NCBI GenBank assembly: GCA_015350385.1
Contig: WNKI01000002.1
Coordinates: 7,143,987 to 7,207,986 of the forward strand
Origin: Aculops lycopersici
Lineage: Eukaryota > Arthropoda > Arachnida > Trombidiformes > Eriophyidae
Length of the DNA stretch: 64,000 nt
Reading direction: 5' to 3'
The number at the start of each line of letters is the position of its first letter. Position 1 is the stretch's first letter. The position numbers and the translations under genes are program-made. The notes beneath the pieces were generated by a model. It was not told the origin of the DNA and ran no database searches. It saw nothing but the letters and a program-made list of their open reading frames with translations. This document shows, in pieces, positions 48,001 through 60,345 of the stretch.

Positions 48001-51000
48001 TGCAATAATCGACCGACTAGTCGCATTAGCGCTGAAAGAACAACATTGGCTAGCCAGTGGACGCCGGAAGTGGACGCCACGAGAACACACCTGTCGGCAG
48101 CTTAGGCTTAGGCAAACACGCGGCTCCAAATGACGATGATGATGATGGCGATAGTTGTGGTGTTGCTGAGTCAACAGAACACAAGAGTATGATGTGAGCC
48201 AAAGTAGCCGTGCCACTAAAACACACACCAACGACATGCACATTAATGCTAAGCTGGAAACTCGATTGTCGTTGGCTGCGGTGAGGGAGCAGGTGAGATT
48301 TAAGGGCGAATAAAATTCACGTCCACTGGGAACAAGCGGCAAATTCACACCTGAAATCTTGTCCTGTGCACTTGGACTTGGGTATTTAGTGCGTCTGTTT
48401 GGTCTGTTGTAAAAGGGGCGCTAGATGTGCGGTAAGTTAGCACGAGGCACCTAGCGACACGTGCACAACTCACAACGGAAACTGGCCATAAACTCGGCAT
48501 CAGCTTAGCACAGCCTAGCGTCGCTAGCGATAGCTTTCATTTTAAACAACTCCTCGTCGCTTATAAAATAGAATTCAACTTAAATAAAAGTTGAGTTTCG
48601 ATTAGGGACTCGATTGGTTGCCACGCGCAACTCGTCGTCTACTTCAAATGCAAGCCGCAAACAACAACAACAAGCAATAGCAAACATACAACAAGTCCAT
48701 CAGAAACTCCGATCGATTTCTATTGATGGGGTTGCCACTCAATGAAACTTGCTCGCTCATTTGGGTCTCATTCATCACAGACAACTACGACAGATAGACG
48801 CAATAGACTGGCGAAAGGTGAGACGCGCTTGAGTTGCGAGTTACCAGTTTAGTGGCTTACTCTCCTCTCCTCTCTCCCTCTCAGCAACGTTCGTCTTTAT
48901 GGGTAAGTGGCAACTCGTGTAGTTTCCGGTTGCTTGCTCTTTTTAGACTAGCAGTCTTCAGTAGTAATCGTCGTCGTTGGTGTCAGTTGCAGTGGCGGCG
49001 GCGGCGGCGGCGGCGACGTGTGTCGCCATTAGATTGATTACACTTTTAGTGGTGAGTTTACCCGGCGAAACTCTCACTTCCCGTCGTCCGTTTGAAGCGC
49101 GCGCTTTTATTCAAATCTTTTTGCCCGAATCCTCCTCGACCTCTTAATGCATTAGCGCCACTCTCCCCGGTCAGCTGCCCATTTTACTCGGCTTGGCTCG
49201 GCTCAACTCATTCGCTCGCCAACGACGACTTGTTCACAGTTTGCTAGTTCCGTGAAAATTTTGTGATGGCTCCAGAATCCCAGGCGCTCGGTAATTTCTA
49301 CGGCGACGCAATGGAGCTAGCGCTCTGCGTCCAGTTGTGTGTTGAATCTTGGATGGCAGATAAATCTCAGTTTGCCCGCGATTGTTTTCCCCGTTGCTTG
49401 CCCACTACCACTGCAGCCACTACTACTGCTCATTTCGCTAGTTTGCTATCGTTTAATGGATCTTCAAGAGTCCAACGAGTTTGGGGCGGCTTCAGTCATT
49501 CGGTTCCGCCACATTGGCCACTACAAGTCGCAAGTGAGCTCATAGCGCATAACACATGGTCCAACAAACGGAATCTGTGCCGCCAGTGGTAGTAGCGGAA
49601 GCAGCAGCAAGTGGTTGCTGCTTGCGTCGACGCTGAGCCCAATGGGCTTATAATGAGCGCCAATGGCAAAACTGCCCCGGGGTAATGGGAAACAATAACA
49701 AATCATCGCTTCTCATCCAGATTCAACTCGTTTGCTCGCCCACCATCTAGCCTATGAGGATGCGAGCCTATGACTTTGAGTTCAAGTTAGAGGCTCCTCT
49801 ATGGCGCATCGCTGTGCCTCAACTTGACTTGACTCGACTCGCCTTGAGGCTAATGTGTGGCTTCCATTTCGACCCTCGCATTCAACTCGCACTAAATGCA
49901 AGATACAACACGCAAATTTCAAACAGATTGTCTGTTTCCAAATTCCATGATCCATTGCTCGGCGCAAACCTCGTCTCTCGAGCTAACGGATGCTAGTTAT
50001 TGTCTGTTTGTCTATCTGTCCGCCCGTCCGTCCGTTTGTCTGTCTGCTTATCGCGTTTGCTGCAGTTAGAAAGCTCGCCTCTAAACTGAGCTGATGCGAT
50101 AGTCAGTTTGTCTATCGGTTGGTCTTTGCACTCGTGTTAATGTTTGATGCAACCATAACAATAAATAACCGTCGCTTAGTATGTTAAATTGCAAAACTTT
50201 CTCCCTTTCTCTCTTTCGTTGGAGAATCCAGCTTCCGAATTGCCGAGTCTAGTTCTAGTATCGCATCCTATCTTCTCGTTTCGTACCGTTTCATGCGCTC
50301 GCCAACTTCAAGCGCATGATATTGCAACAGACCGTGAGACTCAAAGTTCCAACTGCTCAGCTGACAGCAACAGCAACAACAACGATGGTGACGTCGACGA
50401 CGATGATGACAGCGACAACGAAAAATCGATTTGCCTCTCTAACGTAACTCTCACCGCTAAGCTTGGTTCCCACTTACACATAACACCAACCCGCCGGCAG
50501 TTGGTCGCTTGGTAGCTAGCTAGCTAGCGAGCAGGCGACACCAAGGCGAAAGCAAAAGCGGGAGCTACAGCAACTACAACAGCTTGACAAGTTTACACTT
50601 TTGCCGGCCTCAAAACCGGAAGATGGACTTGAATAGCTGATGAGCCAGCCAGCCGTTCGGCGCAGAGGCAAAAACGTCGTCGCTCTATGTGTGCTGCGGA
50701 ACTATGTGCGCATAGAGGCGCACATAGCTCCGTTGGTGACGCTAGGCCCTCGCCTCGTGCGACAGCTGGACAGCGGAGTTTGAGCGCCACATACACAACT
50801 GCACACTCGACGGGCTGGGGAAAAGTTTAAACTTTTAAACCACCACCAAGACTAATGGTAGCAAGTGAGCGAGCAAAAATGAGGAGGTGGGAGTTTGGCT
50901 TTTCTCCCTCTCTCTCTCTCTCTCTCTCAGGCCGTCGATCGAAGCATGCAATTGATTTCAAAATTCCATTGGGCCAGAATGTCGGCTCGCGCCAAATGAA

Positions 51001-54000
51001 GCGAGTTTAAGTAAGGGAAAGGGGAAAGTTTCTGGACTTCGGTGTTCGGACTAGTAGTGTTTTCAATGGTGCGTTAGCCGAAGCTCGATGGCTAGTATTT
51101 CTGTAACTGTTGTTGCTGAAGCAAAGTTGTTATGTCGCCATGTTTCCATACACAAGTTTCCACTCCCGTCGACCAGAGTAATCAATAATTGACACTTGCA
51201 CACACGCGCGCAACCAACCAATGTCCAGCTCAGATTTCAATCGATTGCCGAAGAGCGGAAATCCGAGACGACTGCGAATCGCGGCGACAGAAGAAGCCAA
51301 TATTTCGATGTTGACCGGAAGTGACCGAGTGCATCTCGCTCGCTATCTGAATACAAGCTCAACACAGCGAGGTTAAGCTGGCGGAGGATGATGCTCACAT
51401 GCTGCGCTCAGCTCCAAATGCGACACAACACCAACTGAAAGCCTAGAATTCAACTGATCTAATTAGCCGAAATCATTTAAGCTTCAGTGGTAGTGGCAGA
51501 GGCAGAGGCAGCGACGGCGACAGTGGTGGCGGTGATGCAACACACAAGCGCGCTTCGGTTGCCTGCCGAGCTACAAAGTTGCAAGCTCTCATTCGCTTAA
51601 TTTACTCCCCGCTAGCTACCCTCTTTGGATGCTCCCACTCTCATGGCTCTGTCGCTTGCTTGCTTGCTCACTTGGTTGCTCGCTGCGAAACGGAAAATTA
51701 ATTATGGACTCGCAACAGAGAGCAAAACTAAACACATTCTCTCTCTTCTTCCATACTCTCTGCTGGCTGAAGTCAATTGCCATTTTGTTCTTCTCCTGAT
51801 GGTCGTTGGTGTCATTGTTTCTCTCTGTTTTGACGGAGAGTCAATCGTAGGCTAGAAATTTTGGCAGCTCATATTTCTTCTCCTCTATCAGCTTCTCACA
51901 TTTAGGACGAGTTTCCACGATAAGAGGCTCAAATATTTCCTGCAAACTAAAACAGATTGCCACAAAAACAGACTCAATGCAACGATGTCGACGATGGCTG
52001 GTAACTGAGTGACACGCCTACTGGAGGAGAAATGTAGGCGTGGCGGTATCGTTCGGACCAAAGGCGAGGCGCCGGGTGCATCAGATGCAGTTCCGCAAAC
52101 TCAACAACCAAATTGTTGTTTTCTAGTCCCGTGGCGTCTCCTCTCCCAGCTGGAAGGATGGCTGGCTGGTTGGCTGGCTAGCTAGTTAGCTATACGGCAG
52201 CAATATAAGCGATTCGATAGCTGGCAAAATTTGCCAAGCGAGGCGCTGAAACCCTCGAGGCTAAACTTAACGACCTAAACGTCGCTTGCTTTAACGGGTC
52301 TTTGTCGGCTGGCCAATTGGCCTCCAGCTGAGCAAATCGCTCGCTAGTTCCATCCAAAAATCGATCGATCGTTCGACCGACTGACCGACGCGAGCATACG
52401 GAACCACCACTCGATTGGCTGGCCGGCTGGTTAGCTTCACCTGGTTAGAGTGGCGGCGACCGCTGAGGATTTGATTGCCGACAGCGGCAATTGCGCGCTC
52501 CAACCACAGCGATTATTTGAAGACAATTTAAGGGTCGCGCTGGTCGACCGCTTTAGTTGCGGTCAGTTATTGTGGTTCCGTCTAGTTGGGTGTTTCAGTG
52601 ATCTAGTTGGAAATCGTTTTATTTGTTGCGATGCGACATGGAGGAGGGAGACAGGAGCGCACACAAACTCTCGGGGACCTAGCGACCAAAGCAGACTAAC
52701 AGCACACAAAACGACGCGAGGACAATGCGACAATGCGAGAGGCTCCATTCTCCCGGAGGCAATCTAATTGTTTTGTCAAAATAGACGCACAGGTAACTGA
52801 TGTTGCCGCTTCTTCCTCCTCTTCTTCATTGAGTTAAATGCTCACTTCCGGTCGGTGGTTGCTGCGGCCGCCAGGTGAGTGTTGTGTCTGCACACATGCG
52901 TGCGATTATAACGCGCACTCACGCCGACCAATGGGCGTGATTCTTTTGCTCTGTTGGCGAAGCAAATCCATCATAGCATTTCGTCCGGTTGGTCAGTTGG
53001 GACTCAACTTGACTCAGCTGCAATTAACGGCGATCGCAATTGGCAGAGTTTGCGTGAAGCTAGCACGCAAATGAACATTCAATGGTTAAGGTAGAGAGAA
53101 CCAGAGAGAGCCAATCAAAAGGTCGGACTTAATAGCTGGAGATTTGTGTTTGAATCGAGCGGACCACTTTGTTTGCAACGAGACTCGCAAGTAAAGTTTC
53201 CATGGAAATTAAGCGAAAATTTTTTGTGTTTATCATTGCAGCTCGGCAATGCTCGACTAGCTGGTCGGAGTGTTGTAGGTAAGTTTAAAGGACACCACGG
53301 TGGAAATCTATTTGTGCGCGACGTTTTAATCAAGTTTTTGGCCCATTGCTTGTTGCAATGAGTTTCACATACAGCCGTCGCCTTTTCATATTCCGGTTAG
53401 CAGATACGCTATCGCTATCCGCCGTTTCGCTAATCAATCCTGTGGGATATCGCGCTCTCACAAACTAGCCTTTGCTGTCCCGCAGGTGGTGCTGACGCTC
53501 ATTTTTTCGGCCCAGAACCCTCAAAACTTAATGTAGCTACTGTGTGAGGCTAGCTAGTGGCTGCACGTGACCTAATCGGTCAACTCGCGGTTACCTGCCG
53601 ACCCACCGACCGACTGACTGGGCAAAAGTGAAATTATGTCCCAAACTCCTGGAGTCTCGCGGGAATTTTTGAGATACGAGAACACCGCAAGGTTAGCCGA
53701 GTCGGAAGTCGCAACTTTTCCATAAAGTCAGCGAATATTTAAATTGTTTCTGCAGAGACGCAGAAGCTAGCTAGCTTGGCGACTGTCTAGCTAGCTAGCT
53801 GGTAGAACAGGAAGTCCGATTGGCCTCTTACGTGCCGCTTGCGTTAGGAGTCGACTTTTATCATAAACTCACAACGAATACACTAGACTGGCTCATTGCT
53901 TGTCGCTACCGACGCTCTTAGACTTCGTTTCTCGTTGCTCATGCATGCGAAATGATGATCATGATGACGACGAACAACCTTATGATATTCAACGACTCGG

Positions 54001-54406
54001 GAGCCGCCAGTCGACTGGTCGTGAGTTTAATTCACGCGGTCAGCCGTTTGGTTCAATTTCAGTTGGTCCCTCCCTGTGAGTTACCGAAAGTTTGGCCACC
54101 AACTCGAAGCTCTCATAAAGTCAAGTGAGCGCATGTCGTGACAAAATATCAGCATCCCGAGGGGGTTTTTGAGTTTGTTGCTGTCGTGTGTGTGTCGCAA
54201 CTGGACAGGCTACTAGATGCTCACACTCGTAGACCGACATGCAAAATTAATGTCCACTTGGAAGATTAAAGTTGAAAATTGAAAAACTAGAGCACGACTT
54301 GAGCAAAAGCAAAAGCAGCAGCAGAAAGTGAAGAGAAATTTGCATACTATCTTAGCAACTCTCCGCTTCTTCTCGTTAAATGAAACTCTGGCCATATGAA
54401 ACTTAC
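45015..54406 (-). other. Intron of the beat-like gene (9.4 kb)
   Basis: Inferred from matching phase 1 ends at 54407 and 45014. It contains CT tracts at 46344-46360, 46459-46482 and 50905-50928, a GGC tract at 48993-49015, and GCTAGCTAGC-type runs near 50,511, 52,175 and 53,770. It also holds a strong hairpin at 50697-50732. Several frames look partly coding, such as 47626-47794 (+) with a GTTAGT donor and 50189-50515 (+) with an acidic tract, but none has a recognisable domain. Confidence 0.45.
50697..50732. repeat. Strong hairpin (15-bp stem, one mismatch, 6-base loop)
   Basis: CGGAACTATGTGCGC (50697-50711) pairs with GCGCACATAGCTCCG (50718-50732), with one A/C mismatch. An upstream CTCTATG could pair alternatively with CATAGAG at the loop. 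It lies in the presumed intron of the beat-like gene. Confidence 0.85.
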
Positions 54407-54521
54407 CTTGAGTTTGAATTGTGGCTGAGTTTAAAGTGAAACACAGAAAACTACTGAGAGCAATTAGATTTAATATCACAGGTAAACGCTCGTTGATGCT
54501 AGTTGAATTTGCTTGCTTCAT
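54407..54521 (-). CDS. Beaten-path-like protein, first coding exon (signal peptide)
   Basis: From ATG at 54521 this exon encodes 38 residues: a short N-terminus MKQANSTSINER, a hydrophobic core (LPVILNLIALSSFLCF) and a small-residue cleavage region (TLNSA), ending IQTQ. That is a typical secretory signal peptide. It ends CAAG|GTAAGT in phase 1, exactly the phase needed by the exon at 45014, giving TQ-ALHITNFRVP, so the mature protein would begin just before Ig1. The ATG was chosen because it is the closest in-frame start before the hydrophobic core. The frame is open further upstream (Arg/Lys-rich), so the true start could be earlier. Assignment to this gene rests on strand, phase and logic; it is the only good signal-peptide-plus-donor I saw on this strand. 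Confidence 0.55.
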
Positions 54522-55499
54522 CTTCACTGTCAACCTTCCTCTCAACTTCAATCTTGTCTCGCTTACAATACTAGAAATCATCACAGGTAATCGATGGCCA
54601 TTTAGTTTGATTCTCTTCGAACTCAATCTTTTCAGTTTTCTTCGCTTCCTTCTTTCGCTTGTTCGGCCACAAACGCAAATTTGATGTAACTCATGGCTTT
54701 CCGGACTCATTCTTGAGACTCAAATTACGCTGCCCATTTGACACAACAATCTTTTCATGTGTTTGAATTGTTGAATGCACACTCTTCGAATGAATCTTCA
54801 AATGCAAGAAGATTTGGCGTTTGCAAAGTCTCATGGAGTTATATTTTGTCCTCATTGCGACTGCGCTGTAGCTTTCGGAAGTCGCTAGATCACCGAGGCA
54901 CCACGGTGATTGTCAGAAGCGCCACCTGGAGGCGATGTTAGAGCGGCAAATCCACAATCTTGGGGCCCCGTTGAATCTCGCATCACCTATGACCCCCTAA
55001 TTGGGTTACCTGTATTTTCAAGGCTTCGTGTGCATAGCTTTACATTATTATATTAATCTAGTATGTCTGTCGATCGAGAAGAACATAATAGTGATAATAA
55101 TTCTTTGAATAGAAGACTGCGGAAATATGAATTCAAGTTTCGTAGCTGAAGCGCGAATAGGAGCTCATGTATTACGGAAGAAAGTTTTACTCGAGATGGT
55201 TGGGTTACCACCTAACCATGTAGCCCAGGTATGAGATGATGGCGCGGAGAAGGAGCCCACTGCACGTCTCGGGCATCTCAAATTCGATAACCACCCAAAA
55301 GCGATGCTCATGAATTGACACAAAGGGAGTGGTCGAAAAAATATTTGTTATCTGTATTGTATTTCAGAGAATACAACAAAGCGAATTGCATATCAATATC
55401 TTGACTAGTTTCGAAATTATACCCTGAGACGTGTTTCCGAGTTTCCGAAGATTTCAGGGAAATCCCTAATTTTTCGGCCCGATAAACCACAATTTCCTA
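54522..55499. other. Intergenic DNA upstream of the beat-like gene
   Basis: Contains the presumed 5' leader and promoter of the beat-like gene (54,522 to about 54,950). It then becomes AT-richer, more repeat-like DNA leading into repeat copy C. Weak similarity to the leader of copies A and D (a TCGAAATTATACCCTGA-type stretch near 55,410-55,430) suggests the repeat starts before 55,500. Confidence 0.4.
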
Positions 55500-56130
55500 C
55501 TTCCAAACAGAATCCACATCGAACCTGTATCAACAGAATTTAATTCAACAACTGGTATGCGTTAGGGACTCAAGACCAACTAGCGACTTGGATCCAATTG
55601 GAGCCGATACAGATATGACAACAGCGTCTAAGGCAATCGTGATCCATCCGCCAAGTTGTTTTGAACATGACGAAAAAAACCGTTTTTAGATGACACTTAT
55701 ATTGCAAAAGTTATGCAAGATACACTAAAAACAACACATGCAAACGTCTCAGAAGTTGGATTCTGAGCTTCCGGTTGCGTCATCATCATGCTATCGCTCA
55801 TAGTTTTCGAGATACAAATGTTATTAAAACACGATTTTCGCCTCAATTAACTTCGATTGCAGACCCAAAGATTGAGCAAAGAAACTCGCATCCAGTATCA
55901 CTCATTATGCATTGGCAAGCTCGAAGGTTGAATATTGGGGCTCCATCTCGACGCTGACGAGAGGGTCTAAGCGGGAGTACCGAGGTAGAATTACTTCCAG
56001 TTTAAGTTGCCGGAGTAGAGTGCCTTCGGGTATTTTGGTATCACTGAAAGGTTAGATTTTATGCTCGCCTACGTGATAAAGAGGTCTGCTTCTAAAAATT
56101 GTTTCCGTTTCGTTACCTATCGAGATTTCT
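55500..56130 (+). repeat. Repeat copy C of the uncharacterised family
   Basis: Contains the same core as A, B and D: GCGACTTGGATCCAATTGG, AACCGTTTTTAGATGACAC and GAGCTTCCGGTTGCGTCATC. It shares ACACATGCAAACG, GTCATCATCATGC and AATGTTATTAAAAC with D but not with A or B. In the later tract it resembles A (GGGTCTAAGCGGGAGT). Its 3' end (after about 56,020) is the most diverged of the four. Non-coding. Confidence 0.8.
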
Positions 56131-56839
56131 CCATCAAATTTTAACTTTAGTTATAAGAAATCCCAACCCACATGTAGAGATGCCAAGATCTTCAGTCACT
56201 CCCATTCCAAGCTCCTCGTCGCCATACCCTATCATTCACCGGAACTGAAAATATGAGAGATGCAAGTTAGTTTTTAGAGTTGATGGGGATTCCTAGACCT
56301 GATGCGATCCTACAGGTGGCAGGATGGCTGGTGATATGGTAGAATTGTATTTTCGGTAAGCATAAGATTCGGCCAAATTTTCTGCGGTCACTCTCTCTCT
56401 CTCCTTTTTGGAAATAGACTTGCTAAGAGCATTATTTACACAACGATTGTTTCAGAAGAGATCCCACATCAACGAATGATAAATATATAATGGATCAAGA
56501 TAGTCCGCGAATTCAGTGAGTGAGAGAGCCTCGCACCACCCCAGTTTCCAATGGGCCCCGAGAACTTAGGATGTTCGTATGAACGATTCGATTGTTATGG
56601 ACTGCTCAATCTTATACTCAGTAAATGCGTTCTGTTACGAGGAACACAAAACCGTACTCTTCATCCCTATATCTTATCTCGTTCTAAAGTTATACCCTAA
56701 AAAGTGAATATTGATTCCCGAGGATTGCGGGATAATCCCAAATTTCTCGACTCAAGCTTTTGCACATTTCCGTTTCTGGTCTATGGATGCATAAATCTAC
56801 GAGAAGATGGCTTTCACATGGGCATCTAGAATGCGTCGG
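56131..56839. other. Spacer between repeat copies C and D
   Basis: About 700 bases without a supported gene. The last 130 bases (GAGGATTGCGGGATAATCCC and surroundings) are distantly similar to the leaders of copies A and C, so older repeat sequence extends into it. Confidence 0.5.
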
Positions 56840-57420
56840 GAACCCTTGACAACCTAGCGACTTGGATCCAATTGGAGCCGATGCAGATATGACAACAACT
56901 TCCTAGGCAATCGCAATCCATCCGCCAAGTTGTTTTGAACATGACGAAAAAAACCGTTTTTAGATGACACTTATATTGCAAAAGTTATGCAAGATACACT
57001 AAAAACAACACATGCAAACGTCTCAGAAGTTGGATTCTGAGCTTCCGGTTGCGTCATCATCATGCTATCGCTCATAGTTTTCGAGATACAAATGTTATTA
57101 AAACACGATTTTCGCCTCAATTAACTTCGATTGCAGACCCAAAGATTGAGCAAAGAAACTCGCATCCAATATCACTCAGAATTCGTTGGCAAGCTCAAAG
57201 GTTGAATATTGGGGCACCAATTCGACATGAATGAGAGGGTCTAAGCGAGATTGCCGAGGTAGCACCACTTCAAGTTTTGTTCAACGAGGGTGGGAGCCAC
57301 AAGGAATTTCGGGATCACGAAAGAGTCGGGTTTTATGCACATCGACGTGATAATGGGGTCTGTTTCTATTTATGGCTACCATTAGATCATCAGTCGAGAT
57401 TTTTCATCCAAATCTTCACT
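56840..57420 (+). repeat. Repeat copy D of the uncharacterised family
   Basis: The fourth copy, about 1.27 kb after C in direct orientation. Its first half carries C-type diagnostic bases, a tract at about 57,175-57,250 is B-type (GGCACCAATTCGACATGAAT), and from about 57,260 it is again almost identical to A and runs into the flank shared with A. No coding capacity. Confidence 0.8.
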
Positions 57421-57866
57421 AAAAACCAATAAAAGCACAAGATATCTGCCAATGAGCATAAATTTATCTAAACTCAAGAATCCGATTCATTATGGAAGAA
57501 AATCATTTTGCAAATGAGCCCCAGAAAGTCAGGAAACGGAATAGATACTTCCTCCAACGAAGCCTCGTTGTTCTCGCCACCACATAGTAATCCTTTCTGA
57601 CCTCCAAACCACCAACCAGATCAAGCCAAATTGAATCAACAGTAGCAATATTTACAACTAAAAGCAAACTCTCTTACCTGAACAATGATTCAATCGAAAG
57701 CAAGGGGAAAGGGAAATGGCGGCTACCTGTTGGTGCAATAAGAGAGTAGCGGGCAACACCAAATCTAGCGTGACAAGTCGCCATTGTTGTGACCGGTTTT
57801 GTTATTATCCAACAACAATGATAACATTAATGATAATAATAGTCATAATGATAATCGTGATTTCCA
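57421..57866 (+). repeat. Flanking segment shared with 27391-27826
   Basis: The counterpart of the segment after copy A, with few substitutions over about 440 bases. Similarity ends at GATAATCGTGATTTCC; unique sequence with a GA/CT-rich stretch follows. Its extent and high identity suggest a recent duplication that included repeat copy D. Confidence 0.75.
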
Positions 57867-59051
57867 TTAATGAGTCTCGCTCTCGCCCTCTCTCTTCCTT
57901 TACCTACAAAAAGAACCTACCTAAACGAATGTAACATCCACTCGTTTGCTTGTTGCCAGTCGCGAGTTTCCTCTCGTCACGTTAGCTCGTTGCAGGTTCG
58001 CCATTCTTGACTCAAGTGTAGTTTGGTTCGTGGTTTCAAATCAAGCGAAACCTGAATCGAATAGAATAGAAAGGAATGGGATAGAGTGTAAGCGGCTATC
58101 GTTATCATCAATCGTGAATGAGCAAATCAGTCAGCTAGTGAGCATTAGTTCCGAATTATTATGGTCAGTGGCAATGGCGCTAATCAGCGACGGCTGTTGC
58201 GAGAGCTATCTGCATTTGGTGTCCTTTTCCATTTAGCCCGCTGATTGGCAATGTCGACTCACTTGTTGCTGCTCGTTCACTTGAAGGAGCTTGCCAATCA
58301 CTTTCCCGCACTCGAGTTCGTTGCCAAGGTCACGAGTTAGGGGGCCAAACAATCGGCGACGGTGACGGCAGCACGAAAAAACTTGATGCTCCCTCTCGCT
58401 CTCAGTCCAAGTCGAACTCCCAGTCTCACTCTAAGATGATGGTAATAATAGTAATAAACGACACTTACCACGAGACCAGAGTCTAGTCTGGCCGCTTCCC
58501 GCTTTTTGTGCTTGCTATCTTTGGGTCTAGGTTGTTGTTTGTGGTCATTGAAAGAGTTGGCTCGTGCCACAACCACCGCCGCTAGCAAGTGGTCGCCGGG
58601 CAAAACCCAACCTTACCTGGCTGCGAACATGAAAGAGCAAAGGCGGACTGGTGAGTTATCAAGCTCTGCAACCAAACACTTAATTGTAAGCGTGCTAATC
58701 TTGATCGCACTTGTTGCTCTGTCTCCAATGGATGTCGAACAGTTACAGCCAAATGAAAGCTCACTTGTTTTCGCCATTGCTTTTCATAGCTCACCCATTA
58801 GAAACTATTAGCGTTGCTTATCCACAGACACAAACTACCTGTAGTTTCGTTGCCTCTCTCCCTTTCCGCTTTTCCCCGCTATGTTTATTTGTCGTAAGTT
58901 TGTGCGACTAATCCTGAATTATTTGCACTCGATTAACATATTTAATGTGACACACAGTTGTGAGTGCTAGCCAGGCTAGGCCACCTGTGGACTCACCCAT
59001 CTTAAAGTGTCGACTTATGGTCGTGGTCGTAGTCGTCGTGGTTGCTGTGGT

Positions 59052-59057
59052 TCTGTT

Positions 59058-59088
<31 letters not shown>

Positions 59089-59113
59089 ATGTTTGTTTGT
59101 TTGTATGTATGTA
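59052..59113. repeat. CTGT/TTTG tetranucleotide tract
   Basis: About 60 bases of CTGT units grading into TTTG and TATG units. Confidence 0.9.
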
Positions 59114-59884
59114 GAATCTTACAATAAGAGTCATTTCTTTTACAGTCTTGTCCAGTTTGGTTTGAGGCAACGAGAATGTAAATCACGGGCGAAAGTTGGA
59201 GAGGTTTCAAGCTAAACAAAGTGGCCAATACTAGATTTGCTCTTAAGATTATCGTAGCAACAGGTTGCAATGAAAGAGGGGGGATAAAATACATAACCGA
59301 TTGCATGACAACAGATTGTTTCCTCGCTTTTTGCGCTAGCAAGAGTTAGCCAGTGAAACCAAAGCGACCTCAGGGGGCAGATGAGCAGCTGACCAGTTAA
59401 AGTGCAACAGGTTGTCTTCTTCTTTTCTAGCTCGCTCTTTTCTCCCATTCGGTTGCTCTCTTGTTTCGAGAGGGCAACCAAGTGAAATAAATCTTTCCTT
59501 ATTCCTCTCTGTCATCTGCTCCTCTTTAAAGTGCGAGCAAATGAAAGCGGTAACAACAATACGTAACCAGAGACCGAATGATAAAATCAGTGCACGAGTT
59601 TTGTTGTCGTCGTCGTCACCGTGATCAGGTTAGTTGGCTAGGTGAGCTGCGCTGTGTTTTCACATTACTTTTATTTGCATGTTAAGCAACTCAACAGTGG
59701 GCGAGTAAGTGAGAGTGAGAGAGAAATGAGAGCACAACTAGAGGGCAATATAAATTTGTTTCCATATCTAACAAGAGGTCTTCGCATTCGTCTTTGCTTG
59801 TGACGGATCAGCTTTCAAAGTTTTTTATCTTCTTCTCTTTGCTCTATGAAAATGTTCAAACGCCAAATCTGTTGTCAGACTGAT

Positions 59885-59908
59885 TGATTCAAATTCAGAT
59901 TTGAATCA
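59885..59908. repeat. Perfect hairpin (10-bp arms, 4-base loop)
   Basis: TGATTCAAAT (59885-59894) pairs with ATTTGAATCA (59899-59908). Confidence 0.8.
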
Positions 59909-60234
59909 TTTAACTGTCGCTTCTCTCGCTTCCCTCTTGCCTATTACACAATCAGTACGTCAATTTGTATCAAGTTCAAGTTCGGTCAAGAAGACGACTT
60001 TTCACGTCGATGACTCTGTCATTTCGAGTCATCGGCGTGGCAAAAGTGGAAGAAAGATTTCAAATTGATGATATCCAGCGCATCAGCATCAAACTATCGT
60101 CCTTCATCACCACTAGGCGCCGCCACTTTGCTCCGCTTTGGTTTGGTGTGGTCAGCGAGTAAGAAAACCAAGTCAGCCTTAGGGGGATAGGGTTAGCTCA
60201 ACAAGTGGTCGCTGCTGGGTAGATTCCATGCTCG

Positions 60235-60345
60235 CCACCAGGTGGCCGGCAAAATTCCCCCACTCACTGGTGGTCGAGATTATAACTGTAAACTCTACAG
60301 TTATAATGATCGCACAGGTATCTGGCAAGACCAACTACCTGTGCG
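60235..60345. repeat. Three tandem inverted repeats
   Basis: First, CCACCAG (60235-60241) pairs with CTGGTGG (60267-60273). Second, ATTATAACTGTA (60279-60290) pairs perfectly with TACAGTTATAAT (60296-60307) across a 5-base loop. Third, CGCACAGGTA (60311-60320) pairs perfectly with TACCTGTGCG (60336-60345) across 15 bases. They lie about 0.7 kb upstream of the peroxidase-type start codon. Confidence 0.85.

Noticed and set aside
47983..48348. Minus-strand frame with NLTCSLTAAND, resembling an Ig strand, after a good acceptor and in phase with the beat-like first exon
   Set aside because: No donor in the phase needed to join the 45014 exon, no Trp or second Cys in Ig spacing, and the hydrophobic run that follows looks random.
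54213..54406. Continuation of the minus-strand frame past the signal-peptide exon donor (Cys/Phe-rich)
   Set aside because: It follows a consensus GTAAGT, and its composition is random and intron-like.
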